This document shows positions 26,141 to 34,842 of a stretch of 64,000 nt of DNA, piece after piece (within the stretch, counting starts at the first letter, position 1; the number at the start of each line of letters is the position of its first letter). The stretch comes from Chloroflexota bacterium (GTDB lineage Bacteria; Chloroflexota; Anaerolineae; Anaerolineales; Villigracilaceae). The stretch spans positions 1 through 64,000 of the forward strand of contig JAJYOU010000014.1 of the NCBI GenBank assembly GCA_021795965.1, given 5' to 3'. Under the pieces are notes generated by a model. It made no database searches. It saw only the letters and a list, made by a program, of their open reading frames with translations, and was not told the DNA's origin. The position numbers and the translations under genes are program-made.

Positions 26141-27370
26141 ATGTTTCAGGATACACGAAAGCAAAAAATGCAAAAACAACTTACTGGTAACCCGTTTACT
26201 TTTTCGCTGGCTGAATTTTCAGGATCCCTTGGTGATTTGGGCGTGATGCTGCCGCTCATCCTGGCGCTCATCTCCCTGAATGGCATGGATGCCACGGCTG
26301 TTTTTGTCGGGATTGGGCTGGCTTATTTACTGGTGGCATTGGTTTATCGCTTGCCCATCCCGGTCCAGCCGCTCAAGTCAGTTTCCGCCCTTGCCCTGGC
26401 GCTGGGTCTATCCCCGGTCGTCATCATCACCGGTGCCATCTGGAATGCGGTCACATTCCTGGGTCTCGGGCTGGTGGGACATGAACAGTGGATCCAAAAA
26501 GCTTTCCCCAAACCGGTGGTGCGCGGCATTCAACTTGGCCTGGCATGGCTCTTGATCAATTCTGCCTGGACTTTGATCAACAAAACTCCCAACACCTGGC
26601 AGGGAGGTTTGACTCTTTTTAATGGCGTCCAGGCTATTTCCTGGGTCTGGATTTTAGTGAGTGGGGCAGTCATTTTCCTGCTGGTTTTCCTCTCCTGGCG
26701 GCGTGATTTTGCAGCCCTGGGAGTTGTTGCTTTTGGGATTGGCATTTCCTCCTACCACCTTGGACTGCCACCGATTGGCTTGCATTTCACGTTGCCAAAA
26801 ATTCTGCCGCTCATCCCAACCTGGGGGCAGCTCTGGCAGGGCTTGATCCTGCTCGCCATTCCACAAATCCCGCTCAGCCTGGGAAACTCGATCTACGCTA
26901 CAGCCGATGCGGCGCGGGAATACTTCGGTGAGAAAGCCAGCCACGTCACCGAGCGTAAACTGATGTTGACCATGGGCGCGACGGATGCCATGACCGCTTT
27001 GATTGGCGGGGTTCCGCTCTGTCACGGCTGCGGCGGGCTGACGGCGCATTATCGCCTGGGCGCCCGCAGCGGCGGTGCTCCGCTCATGCTGGGTGGTATT
27101 TTCCTTTTCCTGGGGTTATTTGGCGGCGATGCGAGTTTAAACCTCTTCCGGCTGATCCCGTTCCCCGTGCTGGGGGTCTTACTGATGTATGTCGGTTTCC
27201 AGCATATGCTCCTGGCGCGTGATCTGCGCGGCTGGCAAGCCTGGCTGAGCGCCATTCTGGTGCTTGTCCTTTCGATCTGGTCAGGCAACCTGGCGATCGG
27301 TTTCATCAGCGCGGCTGGTTTCTATCATGCCTGGAACTGGCTGGTTCCCCGTATTTCAAACAATGGCTAA
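26141..27370 (+). CDS. MOT1-type molybdate (sulfate) permease
   Basis: A 409-aa integral membrane protein of the MOT1 / putative sulfate transporter family. The diagnostic N-terminal motif FSLAEFSGSLGDLGVMLPLI is present, followed by RLPIPVQPLKSVSALALALG and, later, GGVPLCHGCGGLTAHYRLGAR. These two signatures define the molybdate-transporting branch. About ten transmembrane helices are apparent. A second in-frame ATG at 26168 is also possible as the start. Position under a putative Moco switch and next to Mo-enzyme genes supports molybdate over sulfate. Confidence 0.85.
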   Translation: MFQDTRKQKMQKQLTGNPFTFSLAEFSGSLGDLGVMLPLILALISLNGMDATAVFVGIGLAYLLVALVYRLPIPVQPLKSVSALALALGLSPVVIITGAIWNAVTFLGLGLVGHEQWIQKAFPKPVVRGIQLGLAWLLINSAWTLINKTPNTWQGGLTLFNGVQAISWVWILVSGAVIFLLVFLSWRRDFAALGVVAFGIGISSYHLGLPPIGLHFTLPKILPLIPTWGQLWQGLILLAIPQIPLSLGNSIYATADAAREYFGEKASHVTERKLMLTMGATDAMTALIGGVPLCHGCGGLTAHYRLGARSGGAPLMLGGIFLFLGLFGGDASLNLFRLIPFPVLGVLLMYVGFQHMLLARDLRGWQAWLSAILVLVLSIWSGNLAIGFISAAGFYHAWNWLVPRISNNG

Positions 27371-28172
27371 AATACGCATTCTGGTCCGCGGCAGCGGCGA
27401 TATTGGATCGGCGGTTGCCTGCCAGCTTTTTCGGGCAGGCTACGCAGTGGTGATCCACGATATTGCAGAGCCGGTGGCTACCCGCCGCAAAATGGCGTTC
27501 ACTGATGCTATTTTTGATGGAAGCGCCAGGCTGGAAAATGTGGAAGCCCGCCTGGTTGAGAAAGTCTCATTGTTGGATGGTTTGCTGGCAGTTCGTGAGA
27601 TCATCCCGCTCACGATCCTAAATTTCCGGGAACTTCTCCAGGCGATGCAGCCTCAAGTGCTGGTGGATGCCCGCATGCGAAAACACTCCCAGCCTGAGAA
27701 CCAGCGCCAGCTGGCTGCGCTCACGATCGGGTTGGGACCCAATTTTATCGCCGGTCAAAGCGTTGACCTTGCCGTTGAAACCACCTGGGGCGATACCCTT
27801 GGGAATATCATCCGCGAGGGATCAACCAGCCCTTTGGCTGGTGAACCCAACCCGATTGGAGGGCACACCCGCGACCGGTACGTCTATGCACCCTGCGCCG
27901 GGGTCTTTCATACCTCCCATCAGATTGGCGACATCGTCAGCCAGGGAGAAGAAATTGCCCGGATCAACGAAACACGCCTGGCGGCACCCCTGGGCGGCGT
28001 CATTCGCGGTCTGACCCACGACAGCGTGCCGGTCGAAGTTAATACCAAGGTCATCGAAATTGACCCCCGCCTCGAAAATCCACAAATTTCGGGCATTCTC
28101 GCACGCCAGGCGCGCATTGCCAGGGGCGTCTTGCTCGCCATTCAAGCCTGGGAACAAAATCCTGGCAATTGA
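27363..28172 (+). CDS. yqeB: YqeB-type molybdenum hydroxylase maturation protein
   Basis: A 269-aa protein of the family annotated as selenium-dependent molybdenum hydroxylase system protein (YqeB, related to XdhC). The N-terminal Rossmann motif ILVRGSGDIGSAVACQLFRAG and the PVATRRKMAFTDAIFDG segment identify it. The track start (27264) lies inside the permease gene; the ATG at 27363 (MAKIRILV) overlaps the permease stop by 8 bp and is preferred. It may help insert sulfur or handle the Mo cofactor. No Mo hydroxylase is in the window, so its partner is elsewhere or is the TtrA-like enzyme. Confidence 0.8.
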   Translation: MAKIRILVRGSGDIGSAVACQLFRAGYAVVIHDIAEPVATRRKMAFTDAIFDGSARLENVEARLVEKVSLLDGLLAVREIIPLTILNFRELLQAMQPQVLVDARMRKHSQPENQRQLAALTIGLGPNFIAGQSVDLAVETTWGDTLGNIIREGSTSPLAGEPNPIGGHTRDRYVYAPCAGVFHTSHQIGDIVSQGEEIARINETRLAAPLGGVIRGLTHDSVPVEVNTKVIEIDPRLENPQISGILARQARIARGVLLAIQAWEQNPGN

Positions 28173-28529
28173 AGCGCCGGGCAGCAATGATCAAGACAGA
28201 ACGTCAACAGACCCCAATAATCCACCTCACTCAACCTCACCTGCTTTGGAAAGTTTCAGGTTCCAGGCGCAGGCTTGACCCAAGAGGAGCGAATTCCTTC
28301 CAATTTTTTACTTCCCAGGTTTACGATTCCTGGATGAGAATGTATACTATGCCAAGTGCGTGCTTGCCTGGGCGAACATTTGATTGGTTCGACCGGATGA
28401 ACATCGCCGAAATTTGAATTGAACCCCCAGATTAGCGTGGTAATCTGAAGAAATAAATCAGGTAAAAGAACGGATGTGCCCCATCCGTAAAAATATTTAT
28501 TAAAAAAAGATTGCATCCTGGAGAAAATT
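28173..28529. other. Intergenic stretch, little recognised
   Basis: No gene is supported here; the track ORFs lack ribosome sites and family features. One hairpin, ACGGATG/CATCCGT (28470-28488), lies about 40 bp ahead of the transaldolase gene. It has no T-run after it and could be a leader structure. CTGGAG at about 28519 is the ribosome site of the next gene. Confidence 0.4.
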
Positions 28530-29618
28530 ATGAGCGAGTCAAAAAGTAAATTGCTGCAAACCGTAACGACCAGCCCGACGGATTATTGGAATGATAGTTG
28601 TTCCATTCAAGAGCTGACCTATGCACTCGGGCATGGCGCAGTTGGAGCCACAACAAACCCAACCATTGTGGTAAATGTTCTAAAAAAAGAAATGCATCTC
28701 TGGAACAAGCGTATCGATCAAATTATCGAGGAAAATCCCACCTTTTCTGAATCTGAAGTTACCTGGCAACTGATCGAAGAAATGGCAGTGAGCGGCGCTG
28801 CCTTGCTCAAACCTGTTTATGAGCGTGAAAAAGGGATGAAAGGCCGCATTTCAATCCAGACCAACCCGACTTTTTATCGGAATGCCGAGGCAATCACCAG
28901 GCAATCCGTCCATTTTGACCAGCTTGCACCGAATATGCAGATTAAAATACCCGCCACCAAAGCCGGGATCAGTGCGATCGAAGAAGTGACGTACCTGGGA
29001 GCGTCGATCAATGCAACAGTCAGCTTCACGGTTCCCCAGGCAATTGCGGTTGCTGAAGCAGTTGAACGCGGACTTAACCGCCGCCAGGCAGAAGGCAAGT
29101 CGATTGCAGGAATGTCGCCAGTCTGTACGATCATGATTGGGCGGACGGATGATTGGATGAAAGCGGTCACCAAGCGGGATGGAATTGAAATCGATCCTTC
29201 CCTGCTGGATTGGGCCGGGATCGCCTCGATGAAGCAGGCATATCGAATTTATAACGAGCGAGGCTATCGCACACGCCTTTTGACTGCGGCTTACCGGCAT
29301 CTTGGACATTGGTCCGAACTGATCGGAGGGGACCTGGTTTTAACCATCCCTTACGAATGGCAGCTTAAAATTAACGCGAGTGAGATTGAAGTGAAACAAC
29401 GCATGGCGGTTCCGGTGGATCCGAAGATCATTGCCGCAATGCTCGACAAAATTCCCGATTTTCGCATGGCTTACGAACCTGATGGAATGAGCGTGGATCA
29501 ATTCGACTCTTACGGTGCAACCGTGCGCACCCTGCGTGGGTTTATGGGTTCCTATCATGAGCTGCAGGGAATCATACGGGAATTCATGCTACCTGACCCG
29601 GATGTAAAACACAGCTAG
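28530..29618 (+). CDS. Transaldolase-family protein
   Basis: A 362-aa TIM-barrel protein. The Schiff-base Lys motif IKIPATKAG, the substrate-binding GATTNPTIV near the N-terminus and SINATVSFTV are transaldolase hallmarks. It is longer than classical 320-aa TalB and different from the partial transaldolase at 63503. It should transfer a dihydroxyacetone unit between sugar phosphates, or act as an aldolase on a related substrate. It stands alone, ending in a strong terminator, 750 bp upstream of the LacI-controlled island. It carries no sign of the island operator, so co-regulation is not supported. Confidence 0.87.
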   Translation: MSESKSKLLQTVTTSPTDYWNDSCSIQELTYALGHGAVGATTNPTIVVNVLKKEMHLWNKRIDQIIEENPTFSESEVTWQLIEEMAVSGAALLKPVYEREKGMKGRISIQTNPTFYRNAEAITRQSVHFDQLAPNMQIKIPATKAGISAIEEVTYLGASINATVSFTVPQAIAVAEAVERGLNRRQAEGKSIAGMSPVCTIMIGRTDDWMKAVTKRDGIEIDPSLLDWAGIASMKQAYRIYNERGYRTRLLTAAYRHLGHWSELIGGDLVLTIPYEWQLKINASEIEVKQRMAVPVDPKIIAAMLDKIPDFRMAYEPDGMSVDQFDSYGATVRTLRGFMGSYHELQGIIREFMLPDPDVKHS

Positions 29619-29783
29619 CAATCATCGTCTGGCGATAAAGGCTGCCTGATTCCGACCATGGGATTCCTGCGAAATCCGGATTGCTCCGGGTGCAGATATT
29701 GCCAGGTTTTCTACTATAGTTTTTAAGCGGCAGTTCTTCCTTTTTCAACCCCCCCCTCAAAAAATTAATCATCAACAAGACCA

Positions 29784-29825
29784 AGCTTCCCTGAAGTTCT
29801 CGCTTCAGGGAAGCTTTTATTTTGA
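29784..29825 (+). terminator. Strong intrinsic terminator after the transaldolase gene
   Basis: A perfect 14-bp stem AAGCTTCCCTGAAG/CTTCAGGGAAGCTT with a 6-nt loop is followed by TTATTTTG. It lies about 165 bp after the stop codon and insulates the downstream island. Confidence 0.88.
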
Positions 29826-29937
29826 GACTCTCGGAATTTTAGCATATTGATGATCCAGGGCACTTTCCAGCAAGCAACTTTCAGCTTGAAACCTGGACCA
29901 GGTTAGGTTATTTGCGAAGCAAGCAGGGTCATCAGAA

Positions 29938-30198
29938 AAATCAATTCCCTGCATATTAACAATAACAGGGCAGCAGCAAAATACCGGGTTCGCCGCATTC
30001 GGTCGCGGGGAACAACAAGTGGTGGATCGGGCCGCTGGAAGAGATAACCCCGGTCAACGCTGGATCAGGATAACGGCTGACGATCAAGCCAAACCCGTGA
30101 CGAGCTTTGATTGGGATGAAACCTGGTTGATTAAATTTGATGATTTCTTCGTAGAAAAAATGTCAAATCCACCGGGACGGGTGGCGGGAATTGGGTAG
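29938..30198 (+). pseudogene. Possible gene remnant, unrecognised
   Basis: One frame is open for about 87 codons without a plausible start or ribosome site. Its end reads ITADDQAKPVTSFDWDETW and KFDDFFVEKMSNPPGRVAGI before a TAG at 30196. The acidic/aromatic composition looks protein-like, but no family was recognised. It may be the tail of a lost gene at the island boundary. Low confidence. Confidence 0.25.
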
Positions 30199-30218
30199 AC
30201 GAATTTTGAAATTGATTA

Positions 30219-30324
30219 TTGACACGTGTAGATTTTTGTTGTATTATAACTTTCAGAGATCATTCAGCCGGTAGTTTATTAGAATTCGAAATTATTTTTT
30301 TTGTTTAAAATCTACACGTGTAGA
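30219..30324 (+). promoter_or_regulatory. Island promoter with two LacI-type operators
   Basis: TTGACA (30219-30224) and TATTAT (30242-30247) with a 17-bp spacer form a near-ideal sigma-70 promoter. TTGACACGTGTAGA (30219-30232) overlaps the -35 box. A perfect 14-bp palindrome, TCTACACGTGTAGA (30311-30324), lies downstream; the two agree at 12 of 14 positions and have the central CG typical of LacI-family operators. Their centres are 92 bp apart, which would allow DNA looping by a tetramer. The LacI-like gene at 46599 inside the island is the obvious candidate repressor. Confidence 0.8.
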
Positions 30325-30380
30325 TAGAAGCCCCGCAGGTTTGTCAATCCTATATCCAATTAATAATGGGAGAATTTATG

Positions 30381-31223
30381 ATGATAGGCTCTGCTTTTCC
30401 CGGCAATTCAGATCTGACTGAGATTGCCCGAAACGTAAGGATTAATATCATCCGCTCGGTCCATCACGCTAAAGGTGGGCATTTGGGGGGGCCGTTTTCA
30501 GCAGTAGAACTCTTGGTAAGCCTGTATTTTCATGAATTACGGATCGATCCCCAAAACCCGTCCTGGGAAGAGCGCGACCGGTTTATCCTCTCCAAGGGTC
30601 ACTCAGCCATCGGTCTTTATGCCGTCATGGCAGAGCGCGGCTTTTTCCCAAAAGAAGAATTGATGACCTTTGATGCGATCGATTCGCGCCTCCAGGGTCA
30701 CCCGGATATGACGAAAACGCCGGGAATTGATATGTCAAGTGGATCCTTGGGTCAGGGGCTCTCAGCAGGGATTGGCATTGCTCTCGGCGCGCGAATGCTT
30801 GGAAAAGATTGTCGCACCTACGTCATGATTGGGGATGGAGAAGCGCAGGAAGGACAAATTTGGGAAGCAGCTTTCATCGCCAGCCGATACAAATTGGATA
30901 ATCTCGTCGCAATTTTGGATAACAACAAGGTGCAGCAATTTGGCTGGCAATATCCCATGCCTTTGCCACCCATCGATCATCCTGCCCAAAAGTTTGAAGC
31001 ATTCGGTTGGAATGTGATTGAAATTAATGGGCACGATTTCAAGGAAATCCTGGATGCTTTTGCGGCGGCGAAAAAGGTAAAAGGAAAACCAACCATCATT
31101 ATTGCCAATACGATCAAAGGCAAGGGCATCTCGTTCGCTGAAGGCAAGTATCAATGGCATGCCCGGGTTCCAAATGACGAGGAACTCGCTCAAGCCCTGG
31201 TCGAATTGGAAAAAGCTGGCTAA
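30381..31223 (+). CDS. Transketolase, N-terminal (ThDP-binding) subunit
   Basis: About 280 aa, the first half of a split transketolase. The ThDP/Mg site GDGEAQEGQIWEAA ... LDNNKVQQFG and the N-terminal HHAKGGHLGGPFSAVELL are clear. The start at 30381 is chosen over 30366 because GGGAGA sits 7 nt before it. It is the first gene of the island and needs the next gene as its partner. Split transketolases occur in specialised routes for unusual ketoses (for example apulose-4-phosphate or sulfosugar pathways), which is why the substrate may not be xylulose-5-phosphate. Confidence 0.9.
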   Translation: MIGSAFPGNSDLTEIARNVRINIIRSVHHAKGGHLGGPFSAVELLVSLYFHELRIDPQNPSWEERDRFILSKGHSAIGLYAVMAERGFFPKEELMTFDAIDSRLQGHPDMTKTPGIDMSSGSLGQGLSAGIGIALGARMLGKDCRTYVMIGDGEAQEGQIWEAAFIASRYKLDNLVAILDNNKVQQFGWQYPMPLPPIDHPAQKFEAFGWNVIEINGHDFKEILDAFAAAKKVKGKPTIIIANTIKGKGISFAEGKYQWHARVPNDEELAQALVELEKAG

Positions 31224-31248
31224 AAAAATTAACCCAAAAGGATAAGAC

Positions 31249-32193
31249 ATGGAAAAAGTTCTGGCTCAACGCGATGTCTTTGGTGAAACTCTGGTGGAAT
31301 TAGCCCACCAGGATCCGCGGATTGTCTGCCTGGATGGCGATCTTTCGACTTCGACCCGAGCCGATCTCATGTTCGAAGCCTATCCTGAGCGATTTCTGCA
31401 GATGGGTATTGCCGAACAAAACATGTTTGGGGTTGCCGCCGGCATTGCCACGATGGGATTTATCCCATTTATCAGCACATTTGCGGTTTTTGCAGCCAAA
31501 CGGGCTTTGGACCAGATTCGGATTGTGATTGCCCAGCCTGGTTTGAACGTGAAATTTATCGGTGCTTACAGTGGAATCCTGACCGGGAAAACCGGGAAAA
31601 CTCATCAAGCGATGGAAGATCTAACCGTATTTCGTGCCATGCCGAATGTCGTCAGCATTGCCCCGATCGATGGCGTTGAAGTGAGGGCGGCAATGCGGGC
31701 AATGGTTGCCTACAACGGGCCGGTTTACCTGCGCCTGACACGCGACCCAATGCCAATCATCATGGCTGAAAATTACGAATTCAAGATTGGCAAGGCAATT
31801 GTTTTGCGCGAAGGTCACGATATCAGCCTGATCGGCACCGGCGAACAAACTCAGCGCTGTCTGGAAGCAGCAAAACTGTTGGCTGAAGAAGGCGTTCAAG
31901 CGTATGTCCTGCATGTTCCCACTTTAAAACCCCTCGATAACGAAGCAATTGTGAAGGCCGCCTCCGCCACCGGGCTGGTGGTGACCGCTGAAGATCACAG
32001 CATTTTGGGTGGGCTGGGCGGCGCAGTTGCAGAAGTTTTGGGAGAAGAATACCCGGTTCGGATGAAGCGTGTAGGGGTCAAGGACACCTTCGGAGAATCT
32101 GCTCCCAATGGTCCATTGCTGGAAAAATACGGGCTGACCCCACGCCACATCGTCGAAGCAGCTCACACGTTGCTGAATTATCGGAAATCCTGA
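31249..32193 (+). CDS. Transketolase, C-terminal subunit
   Basis: A 314-aa second half of the split transketolase: the pyrimidine-binding domain (VCLDGDLSTSTRADLMFEAYPERFLQMGIAEQNMFGVAAGIA, with the catalytic Glu in GIAEQNM) followed by the C-terminal transketolase domain (LIGTGEQTQRCLEAAKLLAEEG). It starts 25 bp after the N-terminal subunit with an AAAGGATAAG ribosome site. Together the two make a full enzyme of about 595 aa, shorter than the one-piece transketolase at 61487, and are not derived from it by simple splitting. Confidence 0.92.
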   Translation: MEKVLAQRDVFGETLVELAHQDPRIVCLDGDLSTSTRADLMFEAYPERFLQMGIAEQNMFGVAAGIATMGFIPFISTFAVFAAKRALDQIRIVIAQPGLNVKFIGAYSGILTGKTGKTHQAMEDLTVFRAMPNVVSIAPIDGVEVRAAMRAMVAYNGPVYLRLTRDPMPIIMAENYEFKIGKAIVLREGHDISLIGTGEQTQRCLEAAKLLAEEGVQAYVLHVPTLKPLDNEAIVKAASATGLVVTAEDHSILGGLGGAVAEVLGEEYPVRMKRVGVKDTFGESAPNGPLLEKYGLTPRHIVEAAHTLLNYRKS

Positions 32194-32224
32194 TTGAGCT
32201 TTTATTTTTAAGATTAGGTCAAGC

Positions 32225-33073
32225 ATGACTCAACCACCAAGTTCCATCCAACCCTGTTTTCACACCTTCGCTTACGGTTCATTCTCTCGCTGGGCGCCAT
32301 GTTACCCGTTGGAAGAAACCATTTCCCGGCTGGCTCAGATTGGATATCCCGCGATTGAGATCGGTGCTGCTCGACCGCATGCCTGGCCCTGGGATTTGGA
32401 CCAGGCAGATCGCGCCAAAATCCGAACATTGCTGCATGAAAAAAACATGACAGCTGCTTCCATTTGTCCAATCAGCCATAATTACAATTTAGCCAGCGCT
32501 ATTTCACACGAACGTCTTGACGCAGTGGCTTACTACCAGGAATGTGTCAAGCTCGCTGCTGATTTTCACGCCCCACTGGTGATCGTTGTCCCCGGATGGA
32601 GTATGTTCGGGACGGAGTACGCGCAAGCCTGGGATTGGAGCCGGGACGGAATTGCGGAAATTGCCAAATTGGCAGATCAATTGGGGGTCATGCTGGCAGT
32701 TGAACCGATCACCAAGGCGATGGTCAACCTGGTGAACACTACCCATCAAGGTTTGGAATTAATCAAAGAAATAAACAACCCCGCAGTCAGGTTAATCCTG
32801 GATACGGCTCATATGATGATGGAAAAAGAAAGCCCGATTGATGCGGTCCTGGAAGCACGCGGATACCTGGTACATGTCCATGCTGAGGATTCAGATGGGC
32901 GCTCAATGAGCCGCCGTCCTCCAGGGAAAGGCGATTTCAACTGGATCGGGTTTGTTAGAACTTTGCGGGAAATTGGTTACCAGGGATATTTATCGGCAGA
33001 AATTTTTGGCTCGGACCCTGATAAATCAGCCAGCGACAGCCTGCTCGGATTGCAGCAACTTCTCACAAAATAA
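32225..33073 (+). CDS. TIM-barrel sugar (phosphate) isomerase/epimerase
   Basis: A 282-aa protein of the xylose isomerase-like / AP endonuclease 2 TIM-barrel superfamily. Metal ligands can be seen in VEPITKAMVN, LILDTAHMMM, VHVHAEDSDG and YLSAEIFG. Members include IolE, hydroxypyruvate isomerase and tagatose/apiose epimerases or isomerases, and I cannot assign a substrate. Position directly after the split transketolase suggests it makes the ketose used by that enzyme (inference). Confidence 0.85.
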   Translation: MTQPPSSIQPCFHTFAYGSFSRWAPCYPLEETISRLAQIGYPAIEIGAARPHAWPWDLDQADRAKIRTLLHEKNMTAASICPISHNYNLASAISHERLDAVAYYQECVKLAADFHAPLVIVVPGWSMFGTEYAQAWDWSRDGIAEIAKLADQLGVMLAVEPITKAMVNLVNTTHQGLELIKEINNPAVRLILDTAHMMMEKESPIDAVLEARGYLVHVHAEDSDGRSMSRRPPGKGDFNWIGFVRTLREIGYQGYLSAEIFGSDPDKSASDSLLGLQQLLTK

Positions 33074-33117
33074 ATTTCCAACAAGTAAAAAAAGAGTTGT
33101 TCATGGAGGAAGAAGAT

Positions 33118-34002
33118 ATGCAGAGTAAATTAGTATCTGTGCAGGACGCGACCAAAACAATTCAATCAGGCTCCAAATTGACCATTGGTGGAAACACCAT
33201 CCGACGCCATCCATTGGCGCTGGTGAGAGAAATTATCCGCCAGGGAATCAAAGACCTGACCCTATATGTGTGGGTGGCTGGGATTGATGTGGATATGCTG
33301 GTTGGTGCTGGTTGTGTCCGGCGGGTTGAAGCCGCCTATGTGGGCATGGGACCTCTCGGGCTGGCATCCAACGTCCGGAGAGCCATCCAGGAAGGCAGAA
33401 TTGAATATGAAGATTTTAGCGAATCGTCCATGCTGGCTCGACTTCGAGCTGCAGGGATGGGACTGCCTTTCCTGCCAACGAAAGTATTAATGGGGACAAG
33501 CCTGGCAGATCACGCAAGCCATGCCAAGCCGATCATCTGCCCATTTACTGGCGAACAACTTTACGCTGTCTCGGCTGCAAAAGCAGATGTCGCAATCATG
33601 CACGGCTATTACGGTGATCAATATGGGAATATCCAGTGGCCACTCCTGCGGGATTCCGATGATATCGACACGGTGATTGCCAAATCTGCCGATCGCGTCA
33701 TTGTTTCAGTCGAACAAATTATTAATCCTCAAGCAGTGCTGACAAACTCAACCATGACCTATATCCCCCACAACTGGGTTTCCGCAGTGGTGGAAACACC
33801 TTTTGGTGCGCATCCCGGATCATGCGATGGTATTTACGATCCAGATATGAAACACCTTGAAATTTATTCTGAAGCCGCAAAATCTGACCTCACGTTTAAG
33901 AAATATTTGGATGAGTACGTCTTCGGATCCGCCGAAGAATTCGATTATCTTGAAAAAGCGGCTGGCTTGGCGCAATTACTCTCTCTACGGGTGAACCGTT
34001 AG
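33118..34002 (+). CDS. CoA-transferase-fold alpha subunit, pair 1 (GctA/IpdA-like)
   Basis: A 294-aa alpha subunit of the class I CoA-transferase fold. Features: SGSKLTIGGNTIRRHPLALVREII, a glycine-rich VGAGCVRRVEAAYVGMG segment and YEDFSESSMLARLRAAGMGLPF. The track start is a TTG; the ATG at 33118 is preferred because GGAGG lies 9 nt before it. It pairs with the next gene, whose product lacks the catalytic Glu of transferases, so the pair may be a hydrolase or lyase like IpdAB rather than a transferase. Confidence 0.83.
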   Translation: MQSKLVSVQDATKTIQSGSKLTIGGNTIRRHPLALVREIIRQGIKDLTLYVWVAGIDVDMLVGAGCVRRVEAAYVGMGPLGLASNVRRAIQEGRIEYEDFSESSMLARLRAAGMGLPFLPTKVLMGTSLADHASHAKPIICPFTGEQLYAVSAAKADVAIMHGYYGDQYGNIQWPLLRDSDDIDTVIAKSADRVIVSVEQIINPQAVLTNSTMTYIPHNWVSAVVETPFGAHPGSCDGIYDPDMKHLEIYSEAAKSDLTFKKYLDEYVFGSAEEFDYLEKAAGLAQLLSLRVNR

Positions 34003-34023
34003 GTTTAGGGAAGGGACATCAAC

Positions 34024-34821
34024 ATGACTGAATATACACTCAACGAACTGATGGCGGTGAATGTTGCACACCAGCTGCGTGATAACGAAATGGGTTTTAT
34101 TGGAGTTGGAACTGGAGGGCGCGCTTTTACAATGGCTGTTGGGCTCCCGATTGTTGCAGCACGGCTGGCGCAGCTCACCCATGCTCCAAATTTTACCGTT
34201 CAAATTGGCACCATCATCAGTCCAGATTTAAAGAAAATTCCGCGGGAATTCACTCAAAGCACCCTCACCTCCTGGCCGACCGCGGCGCGAATTCGAGCTG
34301 ATGATAACCTGGATATGTTTGTCAAGGGCAAGGTGGATGTGGGTTTTATTTCAGGCGCGCAGATCGATCAATATGGCAACCTGAATATCACAGCGATTGG
34401 GAATTATATCAAACCTAAAGTCAGGCTGGTAGGCTGCCTTGCCCTGCCGGAGCACCAGGCTTTCGCCCAACGGACATTCATCATCACGGATCAAAATAGC
34501 CGCACATTTATTGAAAAAGTTGATTTCGTAACCGGTGTGGGTTGGAATGTGAACGGGAAGACCCGCAAGGATTTAAATTTACCGGGGGGCGGTCCCACCT
34601 TCGTTTTTACAGACCTGGCTATTTTTGATTTCAACGCAGAAGGGCACCGGATGCAGGTGGCTTCAATTCATCCCGGTGTAACGCCCAGCGAAGTTCAGGA
34701 AAAAACGGGCTTTCCCCTGGAGTTCCCCAAGAATATTCCAGTGACAACAGTACCAACCGCCGAGGAAATTCGCCTCATTCACGATGAGATCGACCCAGAG
34801 AACATTTTACTTAAATACTAA
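34024..34821 (+). CDS. CoA-transferase-fold beta subunit, pair 1, catalytic Glu missing
   Basis: A 265-aa beta subunit. The family fold is evident from GFIGVGTGGRAFTMAVGLPIVAARLAQ and VDVGFISGAQIDQYGNLNITAIG. The catalytic Glu that forms the CoA thioester in glutaconate-type transferases lies in a YESG motif; it is present in the pair-2 subunit. Here the aligned stretch is HAPNFTVQIGTIISP, with Gly62 in place of Glu. Related IpdAB-type hydrolases also lack it. The substrate is unknown. It is coupled to the alpha subunit by a 21-bp gap. Confidence 0.83.
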   Translation: MTEYTLNELMAVNVAHQLRDNEMGFIGVGTGGRAFTMAVGLPIVAARLAQLTHAPNFTVQIGTIISPDLKKIPREFTQSTLTSWPTAARIRADDNLDMFVKGKVDVGFISGAQIDQYGNLNITAIGNYIKPKVRLVGCLALPEHQAFAQRTFIITDQNSRTFIEKVDFVTGVGWNVNGKTRKDLNLPGGGPTFVFTDLAIFDFNAEGHRMQVASIHPGVTPSEVQEKTGFPLEFPKNIPVTTVPTAEEIRLIHDEIDPENILLKY

Positions 34822-34842
34822 TCCTGAATTAAAAGGTCACTC

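Noticed and set aside
28169-28417. 82-aa ORF upstream of the transaldolase gene
   Set aside because: It overlaps the yqeB end, has no ribosome site and no recognisable features.
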